Shown here: positions 1-10,859 of the stretch, piece by piece | Layout of the letters: every line of letters begins with the position of its first letter | Numbering within the stretch: the first letter of the stretch is position 1 | Assembly (NCBI GenBank): GCA_025506515.1 | Contig: CM046453.1 | Coordinates: 42,043,727-42,107,726, forward strand | Reading direction: 5' to 3' | Source: Flaveria trinervia | Taxonomy: Eukaryota > Streptophyta > Magnoliopsida > Asterales > Asteraceae | Length of the DNA: 64,000 nucleotides | The notes under the pieces: generated by a model | Database searches by the model: none | Told to the model about the DNA's origin: nothing | What the model saw: the letters and a program-made list of their open reading frames with translations, nothing else | Program-made: the position numbers and the translations under genes

Positions 1-317
1 CCGCTTTTCTTGCTTGAGAACGATTCTCAAGTTGCGGTACCAATCCATGAAGTTGTTAGGTGTTAGACGATCCCTTGGAGGATCGCCCTCAGAGATTGGT
101 TGTTTTGGTTTGGTACATCGTTATTAGTGTTGTTGTTGTCGGCCATCTACAAGATTTTACAAAGATCCATTTTAGTAATTGTGATAAAATTTATTTCATT
201 TATTAACACCCTTTATGTCGCATAGACTATTAATAAATAAAATTCTAGAATCCAACGTTATATTTAAATATTGGTTAGGTGACCTTTATCCCATTATTTA
301 AACAAACAAGGTAGTCA
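1..317 (-). mobile_element. 5' end (leader and gag start) of a copia element, family E, inverted
   Basis: The reverse complement of this stretch matches the leader and gag start of the element at 61830-62140, including the leader text around the gag ATG. The gag start codon is at 144-146 and coding runs off the left edge. A one-base loss in the early gag, seen against the copy at 62070-62090, puts the frame into a stop, so the fragment is a pseudogene. Similarity to the right-hand copy stops near 317, where a different LTR family starts. The remainder of this copy lies outside the window. Confidence 0.85.
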
Positions 318-1036
318 AGGCAATCATGGAGATTGCCAATGGGGTGAGCAACGTGTGGTTGCAAAAGACTCGGATCACAGGCATCATTAAGATGGCAAGA
401 GAAAGGAGGTGAGCAACTCAGTTGTTGCAAAAGACTCGGACAATGAGCAGTCAATGAGATTGCCAAAGAGGTGAGCGACCTGGTTGTCGTAAAAGACTCG
501 GAGGAACGAACATACCTAATGAACCTAAGGCAGTATGAAAGAATGCAAAAGAAAGAATGAGTACGTTAATAAAAAGTTTGCATATACTATGAATGATGAT
601 TACTATGGGAAGGGGAATGAATGTGTATGCTTATGTTAATGATTATATCTTCTGTGTATGCGTATGATGCATGAGTGCAGGACAGTAATGTACTGTTTTA
701 ACGAAAGAATAATGTATGTTTTACGAAAACTAGAACTCACTCAGCAAAGCTGACTTTTATGTGTTTCCAGTTGGCAGGTAAGGTTGCTGAGGATGGCACG
801 GGGCGGCTGCTTAGTTATTTTTGGAGGGCATCTAGTTAATTAAAGGCTTTTGTGGTGTAATACAAGAATGTATTCTGAATTAATCAACAATGTATTATTT
901 TGCAAAAGTTAATATAAATTTAAATGAATGACAGTTAAATGTTTCCGCTGCTATGCTTTTGGTAATGATGGATAAAATTTTTATGTTACATGCGATGATT
1001 GACCAGCTGTGAGTGTCCCGGGAACGGGGCCTTACA
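318..1036 (+). mobile_element. 3' part of a family-S LTR
   Basis: This fragment matches the right-hand part of the solo LTR at 21075-24150. Shared features are repeated GTGAGCGAC...AAAAGACTCGG units (about 345-510), the ACTCACTCAGC...GCTGACTTTT stretch followed by GTTGGCAGGT near 733-780, and the terminal GGGAACGGGGCCTTACA ending at 1036. The 5' part is missing where it meets the copia fragment. No coding potential is visible. It is read as a truncated LTR because of its CA end and shared internal blocks. Confidence 0.8.
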
Positions 1037-2061
1037 CTCGCCCTATTTGGTAAGATGAAATCAAATCCGTGAAGATGCAATAGCATATGGACACATGGAG
1101 ATCATGTTCCTTTCACTTACATCACACTGTAGTAGGCTCTTGTTTTACGGATTATCTTCAAAGCAAGCATCAAACTATTCCAAGACTTTAATCAAACCTT
1201 TCACACTTCTATGTAACTCCCCCTAAGATGCAGCATCCACTTTCTTTTGATTCTTACCCAAGGAGCCAAAAGAGTCTTCTATTCCCAACCCGAAGGAATG
1301 TAAGAGCATAGGGTGTCTTTTCACCGTAAAGGGTAACCCAACCTCTACAATGAATGACATCTTCAAATAGTGATCAAAGCTTGAACAAATCAAAGGAACA
1401 ATCATCAACATGCTTAGAAGTGTTAATCTTTGAAGAGATACCACCAACCCACTCAAAATCATAGAAAATGAATTAGATTGAGAAACCATTGATTGTGAGT
1501 GTTACCACCGGCTGTTTTATGAAGGCATAGTCTCCTCCTCAATTGGTTATTTTGTGCACCCACTAGAACCACATTGACTCATGCCTTTATTCATTGTTTT
1601 CCCTTTTTTTTCTGCTGCAAACTACTAGAGGTAGTTTGACAAGCATCTGCTGAAGGATGCAAAACAGATGAGAGTAACCACCCCTTTTAACTGCTCTTGA
1701 CTTTCTTCTGGTCTAAATCAGCATAGCATGCTAATATAAGCAAAATCATCTCAAACTATATATTAATAGAACCATGTACTCAGCAAGAAAGATACCCAAT
1801 AATAAGCGAATACCAATTCCAACTTCAGATACAAATCAGGCTCTGGCTTCTGCTGAAGTACTAAACACTATTGAGATAATTTGAAACCTTTTCTGATGAT
1901 GTTTCAAAGCATCAGATTAAGGTATCTGCTAATTTGAAACGGTTTGTCAGTGTCTGCTGATGATCAGAAACACAACTACTAATGAGAAAAATTTGTGAAA
2001 CTACCCATGAATAACATATCCCAACAGCTGATGTGAAAACATACATCTACTGATGTTTGAA
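1037..2061. other. non-coding remnant, probably of old copia element C
   Basis: No recognisable protein domain is present. A minus-strand open frame at 1223-1489 (88 codons) is hydrophobic at its start and matches nothing I know; it ends just before a CTCCCCCTAAG block at 1217-1227, which on the minus strand resembles a polypurine tract. From about 1650 the text becomes rich in CTGATGA, CTGAAG and TACTGA words, like the spacers of element B. Position and style suggest the interior of the old element into which A inserted; this is inference. Confidence 0.4.
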
Positions 2062-2410
2062 AGTCTCAAGAGCTGATGAACAAAAGTACTGAAGAGCAAA
2101 AGTTCAAAAGTACTGAAGAACAAATGTTTACAAGTACTGAAGGACAAAAGTCTACAAGTACTGAAGAACAAATGTTCACAAGTTCTGAAGAACACTATCT
2201 ACAAGTACTGAAGAACAATGTTCACAAGTACTGAAGAACAAATGTTCACAAGTACTGAAGAACAAATGTTCACAAGTACTGAAGAACACTGTCTACAAGT
2301 ACTGAAGAACAAATGTTCACAAGTACTGAAGAACACTGTCTACAAGTACTAAAGAACAAAAGTCTACAAGTACTGAAGAACAAAAGTCTACAAGTACTGA
2401 AGAACAAATG
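2062..2410. repeat. minisatellite with AAGTACTGAAGAAC core
   Basis: About fifteen degenerate tandem copies of a unit near 23-25 bp with the core ACAAGTACTGAAGAACAAATGTT fill this stretch. The array resumes at 16746 on the far side of element A, so A inserted into it. The last five bases, 2406-2410 (AAATG), are the target-site duplication of A. The CTGAAGAAC word is shared with the LTR of element B, so the array probably belongs to a related copia element. Confidence 0.9.
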
Positions 2411-3136
2411 TGTTAGGACCTGGTATATGACCGAAATACCTAGAGATTAACGTGTAAACCAGATCAAATAGTGCGGAATCCTATTTGATTTGCGATCCAA
2501 TCAGTGAGAACACACATAGAATCAATCAAGAATTGAAACTAACGTTAGAAATCGATTGGGAATCGATCTAATGTGTTCTATGAACTTGGAGAACGAATTG
2601 GAAGGTTTCTGGACGGCTAGGGTACGTCTGGAATCGTAATTGATCGAGAGTCCCTATTTTTCACGAATTGAATTGTATTTATAGGTTGGTATTATTCAAT
2701 CGTGCGACTGCACCATTAGTCTGGTTCAGTCGTGCGATTGAACCATGCGGTTGATTCATTCGTACGACTGAGTGTTCAGTCGTGCGACTGAGCCAATCTT
2801 ATGTTACAATCGTACGATTGATCCAGTCTCCTGGTTCAGTCGTGCGACTGAGTCAATCGTGTGAAGTTATTCATGCGTATGGTTTATTCGCATGAGCCAT
2901 TAGCATGAGAACTTCATTAAGTTAAGTTTGAATGTTTTAATTAATATAACATAATGTGCAACCATTCAACAATCATAAACCCAATCAATTCAATCACGAC
3001 TCATTAATGAAATATTAAACATCACAAGTAACAAACAATTATGTCATTTCATTAATCAATACAAATTACATCATACTCAGACAGACAAGATTCATTACAT
3101 TTCAAATCATGATCTACGAACATACATGCATCAACA
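2411..3136 (-). repeat. 3' LTR of element A
   Basis: Bounded by TGTTAGG on the left and ATGCATCAACA on the right in plus orientation, with the same sequence at 16018-16745. On the minus strand a TATA box (CTATAAATA) lies at 2676-2684. Directly upstream of it (2695-2890) is a cluster of short palindromes such as CAGTCGTGCGACTG at 2777-2790 and CAATCGTACGATTG at 2807-2820. Confidence 0.97.
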
Positions 3137-3150
3137 AACTCCCCTTTGGA
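3137..3150 (-). other. polypurine tract of element A
   Basis: On the minus strand this reads TCCAAAGGGGAGTT directly before the 3' LTR, the expected place and composition for the plus-strand primer of reverse transcription. A second purine run (TTTTAGGGGGAGAAT on the minus strand) lies near 9147-9162, just after pol. Multiple polypurine tracts are a known trait of Sireviruses. Confidence 0.85.
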
Positions 3151-3161
3151 CCTAGATCTAT

Positions 3162-4364
3162 CTAATCTCTTGTCTTCTGCATAACCTCCTTATACTTCTT
3201 GTACTTCTCCTCCTTAGTGACTCCTGCGTGAATCTCAAACGCAAAACAAAGTCGTATAACGTTTTGGAACTGGAGGGCTTGTACAATGTCTTGTGTGTCA
3301 TAGAACAATGGCCACTTGTATAATGTATAGACATCATTAGCAGACAAGTTGGTTAGCCACATCGGGTCGAATACCCTATAGTATCCATTTGGCCCTCTTT
3401 ATTTAGAACTATGACAGCTTCAGCAGTTCTCCAATCATAGTACCACCATTTGAAGTGTGGAGTGAAGTCCTGTGGCATTTCCCTGAGAGGGATTCTCGAC
3501 ATAGTGCGCGGAGGACTCCACTTCAACACAATCTTGGGCTTGCCAGTACTGGCATCAACCTCAGACCTTCTTAGATACCTTGTAGGCTGTTGTGGTCTGA
3601 AGTTAACCCATCTGGTGTGGTACTCCTTCTTGAGGGCAGCCTCGAACCAGCCTGACATTTTTCGTGGGTCAGCATACAGCAGCTTTAGCTTAGCCAGCTG
3701 GTTGAGCTCAAAACCAGGTAGAGTCTTCAGATCATGTGGAAATCTGAAGTACTCTATGCCCTGTTCCCTCTTAACTGCATATGCGTTAAGGTCATCAAAA
3801 TAAGCCCATGCAATAATCCTGCCTGACACCATATGGTGTTTCTTGACTCTGTAGAGCTTGGTGTAGGCATCTTTCTTTGGTGCAACACGCTGGGCTCTAA
3901 CTTCTTCAAAACAGGCAGCCCACTCAGCCTTTCTAGTGTCTATGTCATCATTTGAGGCTTGGGCTGTTCCTTCGGTCTTTCCTGTTTCCTGCTCCATCTT
4001 GTCAGTACCTCAAACATATCACTGACTAGGGACTCACCCAGATTGGGGACCACATTACCCTTGTTGTCAGCGTACTGAGGGTACTCTTCTGTAGTAATAT
4101 CTTCAACCTCAACTTCATCAACATCATTTAATTCTTCATCACTGGTTGAATCAACTATTGGAGCATCCTTAACAATTTCATCAGGATTGAGTCTGAACAT
4201 CTCTGCCAGTTGCTCGTTAGATATGTCATGAATTATTTCCCCTTCTTCAGGGGTATAACTCACACACCTTCTTATAATCCCTTGCAGATCAAGAGTCATG
4301 GTTAGTTGAGTCTTGACCTGTTGAAGGGGAGCAATGTCAAACTCATCCCTTTGAAAGTTTGGAT
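3162..4364 (-). pseudogene. third ORF of element A, C-terminal exon
   Basis: Three frame-shifted pieces (4299-3940, 3997-3353, 3362-3162) form the last part of the third ORF. The first piece is acidic (residues DEELNDVDEVEVED). The second is a well-formed basic, aromatic-rich domain of about 200 residues with no known catalytic motif. The third ends the protein near the polypurine tract. The coding frame stays open upstream of the ATG at 4299 as far as an AG at 4365, preceded by a TACTAAT branch-point-like word at 4396-4402, so this is probably a separate exon. No transmembrane segment or signal peptide is evident. Function is unknown; in Sireviruses this position is called env-like by location only. 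Confidence 0.65.
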
Positions 4365-4577
4365 CTGTTTGATTTAAACATTCAACACATAAACCATTAG
4401 TAAGTGATCAAATAGAATTATATCACTTAACATATAACCATTCAACACACACCATTAGTAAGTAATCAACCAGAATTATATCAACTTAATATATACACAT
4501 CAACACACTTGTTTTTCATTCCATGATTCAATCACAAAATAAATAAATACATAAGACATCTAATCTGTACTTTTGTC
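4365..4577 (-). other. candidate intron in the third ORF of element A
   Basis: The segment separates two coding blocks of the same protein and is AT-rich without coding. On the minus strand its end reads TACTAAT (4402-4396), then a T-rich stretch, then AAACAG at 4365. The branch region is partly duplicated inside it (a second TACTAAT around 4453-4459). I could not fix the donor; the best GT lies in AAAAGTACAG near 4568, which is weak. An inserted spacer is the alternative. Confidence 0.4.
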
Positions 4578-6652
4578 TTAAATCCTGGGCTCGTCGCTCG
4601 GAGGAGCAGAAGAGGTAGATGGCTGATCCTGTCGATTCTTCGATCTTCGCTCTTGACCAAAAGCAGAGGCTGATGCAGCCGCATCCCCTCCTTCTGCTTC
4701 GTCATCATCATCTCTACCTTCTGTCCTTTCTTCCTCTGTCTCTTCTTCATCCTCAGCATCTTCCTCATCGTCATCATCATTTTCATCATGACCATCTCCA
4801 TCATCCCCATCACCCTCCTTTATCTTCAAAGGCTCATCCTTTGACCCCTTTAACCTCAGCATAATCATCTTGTTGGTCGTCTCCAACTTCTCTATACGTT
4901 TGGCTGATTGGGCCTGCTGGTCCTGGAGTTGGGACATCTCGACTCTCCTAGCATCGATTAGTTGGGTCTGCTGCTCTATCACCCGAGCCTGCTCTGCCAA
5001 CTGCTGAGACTGGGCAGCAGTCTGATCGGTCAACTGGCGAATCTGCGCCGCTTTCTCTTCATCTGCAACTAGCAGGCGCATCACCATACGGTTAAGCGCC
5101 GACAGCTGCTCCTCTACCCTGATGTGAGGTAGAGTAGATCCATATACATGTGATGGCTGGGTTGAGGGTCCGGCATGATGTGAGGTGGTGGTGGTAGTAG
5201 CAGTGGTGAATATGGGTCGGTAAGCAGGTGCTGGTGATGTAGGTGTGAATGGTATGGTGGTGGATGGGAAGGATACAGTGGTGGTAGGTAAGGTGGTGGT
5301 TGTGGTAGTAGTAGTGGATGTGGTGCTGTGGTGATGGTGGTATGTCAGTGGAGGTGGTAGTGGTGGCTGTGGCGGTGGAAGTAGTGGTAGCAGTGGTAAC
5401 GATGGTCAGGCGACACTTCTTCTTCTTCAGTCCGTGGGGTTGAGCCATCCTCTTCTCCTAGTCCCGGTGGAAGTGGATGCTCCCCCTGCAGCTCTGCCCA
5501 CTGAACCCGGAGCATAGCTTGGGTCAGTCTCTCTCTCAGTGGAGTCCCGAGGGTGTTCACCAACCACCCTAAGCCCGTGTTCTGTGGGAACAACTTTGCT
5601 TCCCACAGTCCTAGTGAGGGGCTCCTCATCCGACTCCTCCCCTTCCTGATCACCAACAATGAACCCCTGATGGAAACCGGCCGTCTCAACAACCTCTCCG
5701 GCAGTGTCAGACCCCGGGGGAATAACATCTGACTCAGTGCCTCTTTGTGTAGCAGGCATATCATCCCCGGCTTGCCGCTGTCATCATCATCAGAATCCAT
5801 ATCTGGTAGGAGCAACCTCTCATCATCGGAGTCGCTGTCATCATGACCCATTTGCGTCTGCCAGGCGCCACATACCTCTCGTTGGCCAGGTGGCCAATCA
5901 GTCTCTTCACTTGGGGCTTTACCTGCTTTCCCCTGTAAACTCTCATCCTGCCCAGAGTAGTATCATCCATAATCTCTAAGGCCACTGCGTCATGACTTTC
6001 TTTGGGCAACTGTGGCAGCTTCTCGTTGAAAACGAGTTGTAAGAATCTGGGGTACATACAAAGACCCCTCTTTACCCTTGACCTCCAAGTTCTCCACTAA
6101 ATAGGAGAATATCATGCTGGAAAAACTGAAGGGGTGGTTCAGAACCAGTGCCACGTAGGCATTTTGAATCTGGTCTGAGAGGTCGTCAAACCCACCCCTC
6201 CTCGATGCAGCACACTTGAGGATCACGTGTGCTAAGTACTTGTACTGGGGGCTCAGGTTGCTCTTGTTGAGCACACCTGAGTTGATATCCCCAGCGTACT
6301 TTATCCTCAGGAAGCATCCTCTAACTGTCAACGGATGTAGTTTAGTAGGATGATCAGTGTCATCCCCATACTCTAGGACCCTCTGAATGTCGGCAGCAGA
6401 GATCTCAATATCATGGCCCAATATAGAGCTCCTAATACAGTACGGCTCACGAGAGCGGTCCACCGAGGCATTCTCCCGAATGCCTGATGGAGTGATCTAT
6501 ATGGCGTGCAAGGCGTGGAGATAGCCTTATGAATCCGGGACCGTCTCAGAAAGGCTATAATGTCAGTAAACTCGGCCCCGTTCCTGGTGGTGTGATCCAA
6601 ATGAGCACAGATGTTGTGCTTTGGATTTATGGACCACCTTTCTGCCATTTAC
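4578..6652 (-). pseudogene. third ORF of element A, main exon (Sirevirus 3' ORF)
   Basis: Coding starts with the ATG at 6646-6648, four bases after a TTTCAG acceptor. The frame is broken near 6450, 6040, 5800 and 5430. In order: an N-terminal globular domain (6648 to about 5880) with the words WSINPKHNICAHLD and RRGGFDDLSDQIQNAYVALV; an acidic and Ser/Thr-rich linker (5851-5427); a Pro/His-rich low-complexity part (5400-5110); a Gln-rich coiled coil (5087-4850); and an acidic Asp/Glu tract (4830-4700). The N-terminal domain is clearly related to the start of the plus-strand ORF at 44630. No enzyme motif is visible. Location after RNase H fits the extra 3' ORF of Sireviruses. Confidence 0.7.
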
Positions 6653-7192
6653 CTGAAACACACAAGACATAAAACCATTAGTACATAAGACATGAAAAAT
6701 TCTGTTCTAAGTGTAAAGTTGAAAGTCATTCTGATTCATTCGTGCGAATGGATCATGCGACTGACGTCAGTCGTCCATTCTTTCATGCGAATGGACTCAT
6801 TCTGGTCAATGTGACATGCGATTGGGTTCAGTCTGCTGACTGAGTCTGCGAATGGTTTAGTCGGCCGACTGAGATCAATCGTATGGTTCATTCGGCCGAA
6901 TGACCCAATCGCCAGATTCAATCTCGATTGAAGTTCATCCGGACGACCATCGCCTGTCTCAGTTGTTCAGTCGCCTGTGGTTCGAGTCTTGATCAATACA
7001 AGTGATTTAACATGGATTACCGGTTCAATATACTCGCATTCTTGTTACTAATAACCTATCACCTTAATTTTAACATTTTGCATAGTTGAAGTACGTTATT
7101 AGGTCGCGTTCTGTCTGTTCTTGTTTTCGTACGAATTTCACCACATTATGGTTCAATCCTTCTGATTTCAATGAAACAAGACTTCAATCTAC
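6653..7192 (-). other. candidate 5' intron of the third ORF of element A
   Basis: On the minus strand a CAG/GTAGATTG donor at 7193/7192 and a TTTCAG acceptor ending at 6653 bound 540 bases without coding. A TACTAAT word lies at 6683-6677, about 25 bases before the acceptor, as expected for a plant branch point. The same TACTAATGGTTTTATG text precedes the acceptor at 4365. The segment contains several perfect palindromes (see 6737-6902). Splicing is inferred only from these signals. Confidence 0.4.
6737..6902. repeat. palindrome cluster 2 of element A
   Basis: Perfect palindromes or short-loop dyads include CATTCGTGCGAATG (6737-6750), GACTGACGTCAGTC (6759-6772), AGTCGGCCGACT (6859-6870) and CATTCGGCCGAATG (6889-6902), with many half-matching copies between them. 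They belong to the same motif family as those in the LTR but differ in the third arm base, which is matched in the opposite arm. Confidence 0.85.
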
Positions 7193-7321
7193 CTGTATAT
7201 GAATGGCGAACGTTAGTGAATCAAAAACAATGATAAACCAGTGCTAATAAAATTTTGGCAGAGTAACGGTGCGATTTAAGGGCGATTTGGGAGTGATGAG
7301 TGAGATGCGATCGACAGAGCC

Positions 7322-7630
7322 CTTTAAATACTGAAGCTGGGTTCAGTCGGCCGATTGGCCTCAGTCTCCAGTTCATTGGGGCGACTCAGGCTCAATCGTA
7401 CGATTAGCCCAACCAGTCGCATGCACTTGACCGACTGAGGTTCAGTTGATCGACTGGCTCAGTCGTGCCTTTCATTCGCATGTTCAGTTGACCGAATGAG
7501 TTTCATCGGTCGACTGACTCATTCACCCTCTTCCAATCGATCGAATGGGCTATTCTGATGAGCCATTCGTGTTAGTGGAAGCCATTCGCATGGTTGGTCC
7601 ATTCTCATTGTCCAATCGTGCGAATGGGTC
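7322..7630 (-). promoter_or_regulatory. promoter-like block upstream of the third ORF of element A
   Basis: On the minus strand a dense run of palindromes and half-palindromes (7630-7344, for example AATCGTACGATT at 7394-7405) is followed, about 14 bases further on, by a TATA-like TATTTAAAG (7330-7322) and then a pyrimidine-rich leader. This copies the arrangement in the LTR, where the same palindrome family ends about 15-20 bases before CTATAAATA. The third-ORF ATG is about 680 bases downstream, across the candidate intron. It could be an internal promoter or an LTR-derived enhancer copy; no transcript evidence is available. Confidence 0.45.
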
Positions 7631-7712
7631 ACACTTTAGTTAATTTTCTGCCAGTTATACCAATGTACATTTAAGCCCTTTTAAATTAATTGAAATTAAT
7701 GTTATGAGCCTT

Positions 7713-7881
7713 TGATCATCTCAGACATGATCATTTTATTTTGAAAGCATTTTGATCACCTCAGACGTGATCCTTTTAGACACTTTAGTCACCTCAGACG
7801 TGACCCTTTTAAAAGCACTTTGTCACCTCAAACGTGACTATTTTAAACTTTCGAGGCACAATGGTCATCTCAGACATGACC
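7713..7881. repeat. five hairpin-forming repeats with an invariant CTCAGAC centre
   Basis: Five inverted repeats share a CTCAGAC loop (CTCAAAC in one) but differ in the arms: TGATCAT/ATGATCA at 7713-7733, GATCAC/GTGATC at 7754-7772, GTCAC/GTGAC at 7788-7804 and 7822-7838, GGTCAT/ATGACC at 7863-7881. Each arm change is matched by its partner. They lie in the spacer between pol and the third ORF. Role unknown: RNA hairpins or dimer binding sites are both possible. Confidence 0.85.
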
Positions 7882-9281
7882 CTTTTAGTGATTTGATTCC
7901 TTCTGATTTTCCTGATGTAGCCCGACACATGCCTACACTTAAAATTAAAAACAACTAAGTAATTTAAAACCTTAACCTAATTTCATAAACAAACTTATTT
8001 TTGGCTTTTTGTGAGAGATAAATCCAGAGATTGATATCTACGAGATTTGGTTTAGGAGTAGACAGCTTCAACTTAGATTGATCATATCTGGACCAAGTCA
8101 ATTTTGGAATCATACGGTAAGTCAAATCATTTGGGACTTGTTATTAAAACCTTTTGATGCTTAAATTCTCGTGTTCATCCAGAGTCGTTAGCAACTTAAG
8201 GAATCATACTGGAACTCTTAGATTTTCACATTGATTTGAACTCTTGAGAATGTAGCCACTAAGATTGTCAGTATGTTTGTCCACTTAAATCCATACACAG
8301 ACTTTTGACGCAACTGGTGACTGATTTAGGTTTAATTATTTCAACTAACATTTGTGGATCCACACTTATATGGTAATCAACATTCCTCAGAAGCTTTTGA
8401 GCGATCTACGGGTATAATTACAAGAAGAGACTTATTCTTAGAGCTTTCAAGAGAAGCCTGTCCTCAGGTCAGTGCCATCGCACAGCAGAGAGGCGGCAAA
8501 CAACGATGAATGCTAGAATATCTAGGTTATGCTTATCCTCAGGTCAGTGCCATCGCACAGAAGAGAGGCACACAACCTATCTCCTTGTTAGAGCAGCTAT
8601 TTATTATTTTACACAATATGCACCGACAACATAGTCATTAGCTTTATTGCATTTGTCTTTCATTTTTTTCTTGCTTTGCTCTAATTATGGTCATCCGCAC
8701 ACATTTGTGGCATTTAAATGCTCATTACCCCTTATTGGAATATATTTGATTGTGTTAACCAGTGATAAGATGGAGGTCCACAGTCAGTTGAACAACTTAG
8801 TTGATCTTGAGATCACCAATCAGGTCTAATTGTCTATTGTGTAGAATCTACCAACATATCATTTGTGGTCTAGCAGCCTCTAAGTCTACTTTCTTTGTGT
8901 CGCCTTAGGAGTGGCCAGTTTTCTATCATCTTCCCTTTTTATATTGCTTAGACTACATAGACTTATACTTTGAACTTTTGCATCTTTTCAAAACTTAAAA
9001 TTTTAAAGTCCCTCTTGATTTGTTCCTGTTACTATCATTTTCCAAAGGTATTGAATCGGTATCACAGACACAATCTACCTTATTTCAGCTAGTTACCCCT
9101 TCTCCCTCATTTTATTTTTTGTTTTTTAATGTTAACTTGCTGACATATTCTCCCCCTAAAATACTAAAATCATTTCTGGTTTAATTATTTTGGATTTTAA
9201 TAAACAGCAAAATAACATGAATTTAAATATAACAGACGAAAATAAAACAGATAACATAAAATAAAGTAAACTTTACCTAAA
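7882..9281. other. non-coding spacer between pol and third ORF of element A
   Basis: No coding region is visible on either strand. It holds a duplicated 34-bp block (8461-8494 and 8536-8569, one mismatch, 75 bases apart) with the core CAGGTCAGTGCCATCGCACA, and, on the minus strand near 9147-9162, an internal purine run that resembles a polypurine tract. Confidence 0.7.
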
Positions 9282-10859
9282 CTACCTCGGACTACACATT
9301 ATTATCATCAGGATTACCTCACTTTTCTTTTTAACGCCGTTGACCTCTAGCAAATATTGAAAACGTGGTTTATCAAAGGCTTTAGTATAGAGGTCAGCGC
9401 GTTGAAAATCAGTATTAATTTTAACCACATCAATTAAGTTCTTTTCAAAACTGTCTCTTATGAAGTGGTATTTAATACCGATATGTTTGATCTTAGGATG
9501 TTGAACCGGATTTTTAGTTACTGCAATTGCAGCAGAGTTATCAACAAAAATAGGAGTAGATGAGAGTTTTAAACCGTAATCCCGCATTTGCTGTTGAATC
9601 CAAATGATTTGTGAACAGCAACTTGCAGCAGCAACATATTCGGCTTCACAGGTTGACAATGCAACCGATGTCTGCTTCTTACACTGCCAGGTAACTAATC
9701 TTCTCCCAAAGAATTGACACCCCACTGATGTAGACTGTAGTTCATCTTGCATCCCCCGTAATCCGAGTCACTATACGTGGTAAGCTCAAAGTCATCATCA
9801 TGAGGATACCACAATCAAGTGTGGGTGTACCCTTCAGATAACGAAAAATCCTCTGACCCCGATCAGATGGTTGACCTTTGGTTTAGCCTGATATCTAGAA
9901 CATAGACATGTTGCATACATAATATCAGGTCTTGAGGCAGTGAGATACATGAGGGATCCAATCATTCCTCGGTACATAGTGGCATCTACAAGATCTCCAT
10001 TCTCATCAGGTGCTATATCATGATTCGTAGCAAGTGGGGTTCCAGCAGCAGAAACATTCTCCATGTCAAAGCGACTGAGAATGTCTCCTACATACTTGGT
10101 CTGATGTAGAAAGATCCCATTAGGTGTTTGATCCACCTGTAACCCGAGAAAGAACTTCATCTCCCCCATAGCACTCATCTCAAACTCTTTCTTCATCACC
10201 GCTTCAAGCTCTTTGCATAACTCTTCGTTCTTTGACCCGAAGATTATGTCATCAACATATATCTGTACAAGCAGTAGATCGCCATCCTTTTCTTTAATAA
10301 ACAGTGTACAGTCAATGACTCCCCTGCGAAAGCCGTGTTTCACAAGATGAGTCAAGAGTTTCTCATACCAAGCTCGAGGAGCTTGATGAAGCCCATATAA
10401 AGCTTTGTCGAGCTTGTAAACTCTATCCCGATGATAAGGATCTTCAAATCCCTTGGGTTGACTTACATAGACTGTTTCCCTAATTTCCCCATGAATGAAT
10501 GCACTCTTCACATCTAATTGGTAGACTTTAATCTTCATGTATGATGCATAGGCAAGGAAGATACGAATAGCTTCCATCCTTGCCATGGGTGCAAACACCT
10601 CATTATAGTCAATCCCCTCGACTTGGCGAAAACCTTTAACCACCGGTCGAGCTTTGTTCCTGATAATGACTCCTTGGTCATCCTTCTTGCATTTTAGTAC
10701 CCATTTGGTGCCAATGACTTTAGCACCTTTAGGTCTATCAACCAGAGTCCATACACCTAACTTCTTGAACTGAAGAAGTTCTTCTTGCATGGCACTCACC
10801 CATGCCTCATCATTTAGTGCATCACTGACGTATTTTGGCTCAAATGTGAGACAAAACAT
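9282..10859 (-). pseudogene. reverse transcriptase and RNase H of element A
   Basis: The RT part (10859-9834) contains the copia RT core: LDVKSAF with the first catalytic Asp near residue 116 and YVDD at residues 201-204 of this 341-codon piece. A frameshift near 9835-9850 breaks the join to RNase H. The second piece (9752-9282) carries the RNase H words STCEAEY and VDNSAAI and ends pol. In the element these act in the cytoplasmic particle, copying the RNA into DNA from the tRNA-Met primer. A further frame change separates RT from the upstream linker near 10850. The core motifs are intact; the protein is not. Confidence 0.93.

Noticed and set aside
1223..1489. 88-codon hydrophobic minus-strand ORF as a host gene
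   Set aside because: No recognisable domain, no homologous copy in the window, and located in degenerate repeat sequence; kept only as part of the remnant entry.
2062..2410. Regularly spaced repeats resembling a CRISPR array
   Set aside because: Units are directly contiguous and degenerate, with no unique spacers, in a plant retrotransposon context.
4532..4864. Met-rich minus-strand and His/Pro-rich plus-strand frames
   Set aside because: Off-frame readings of the Asp/Glu tract of the third ORF of element A.
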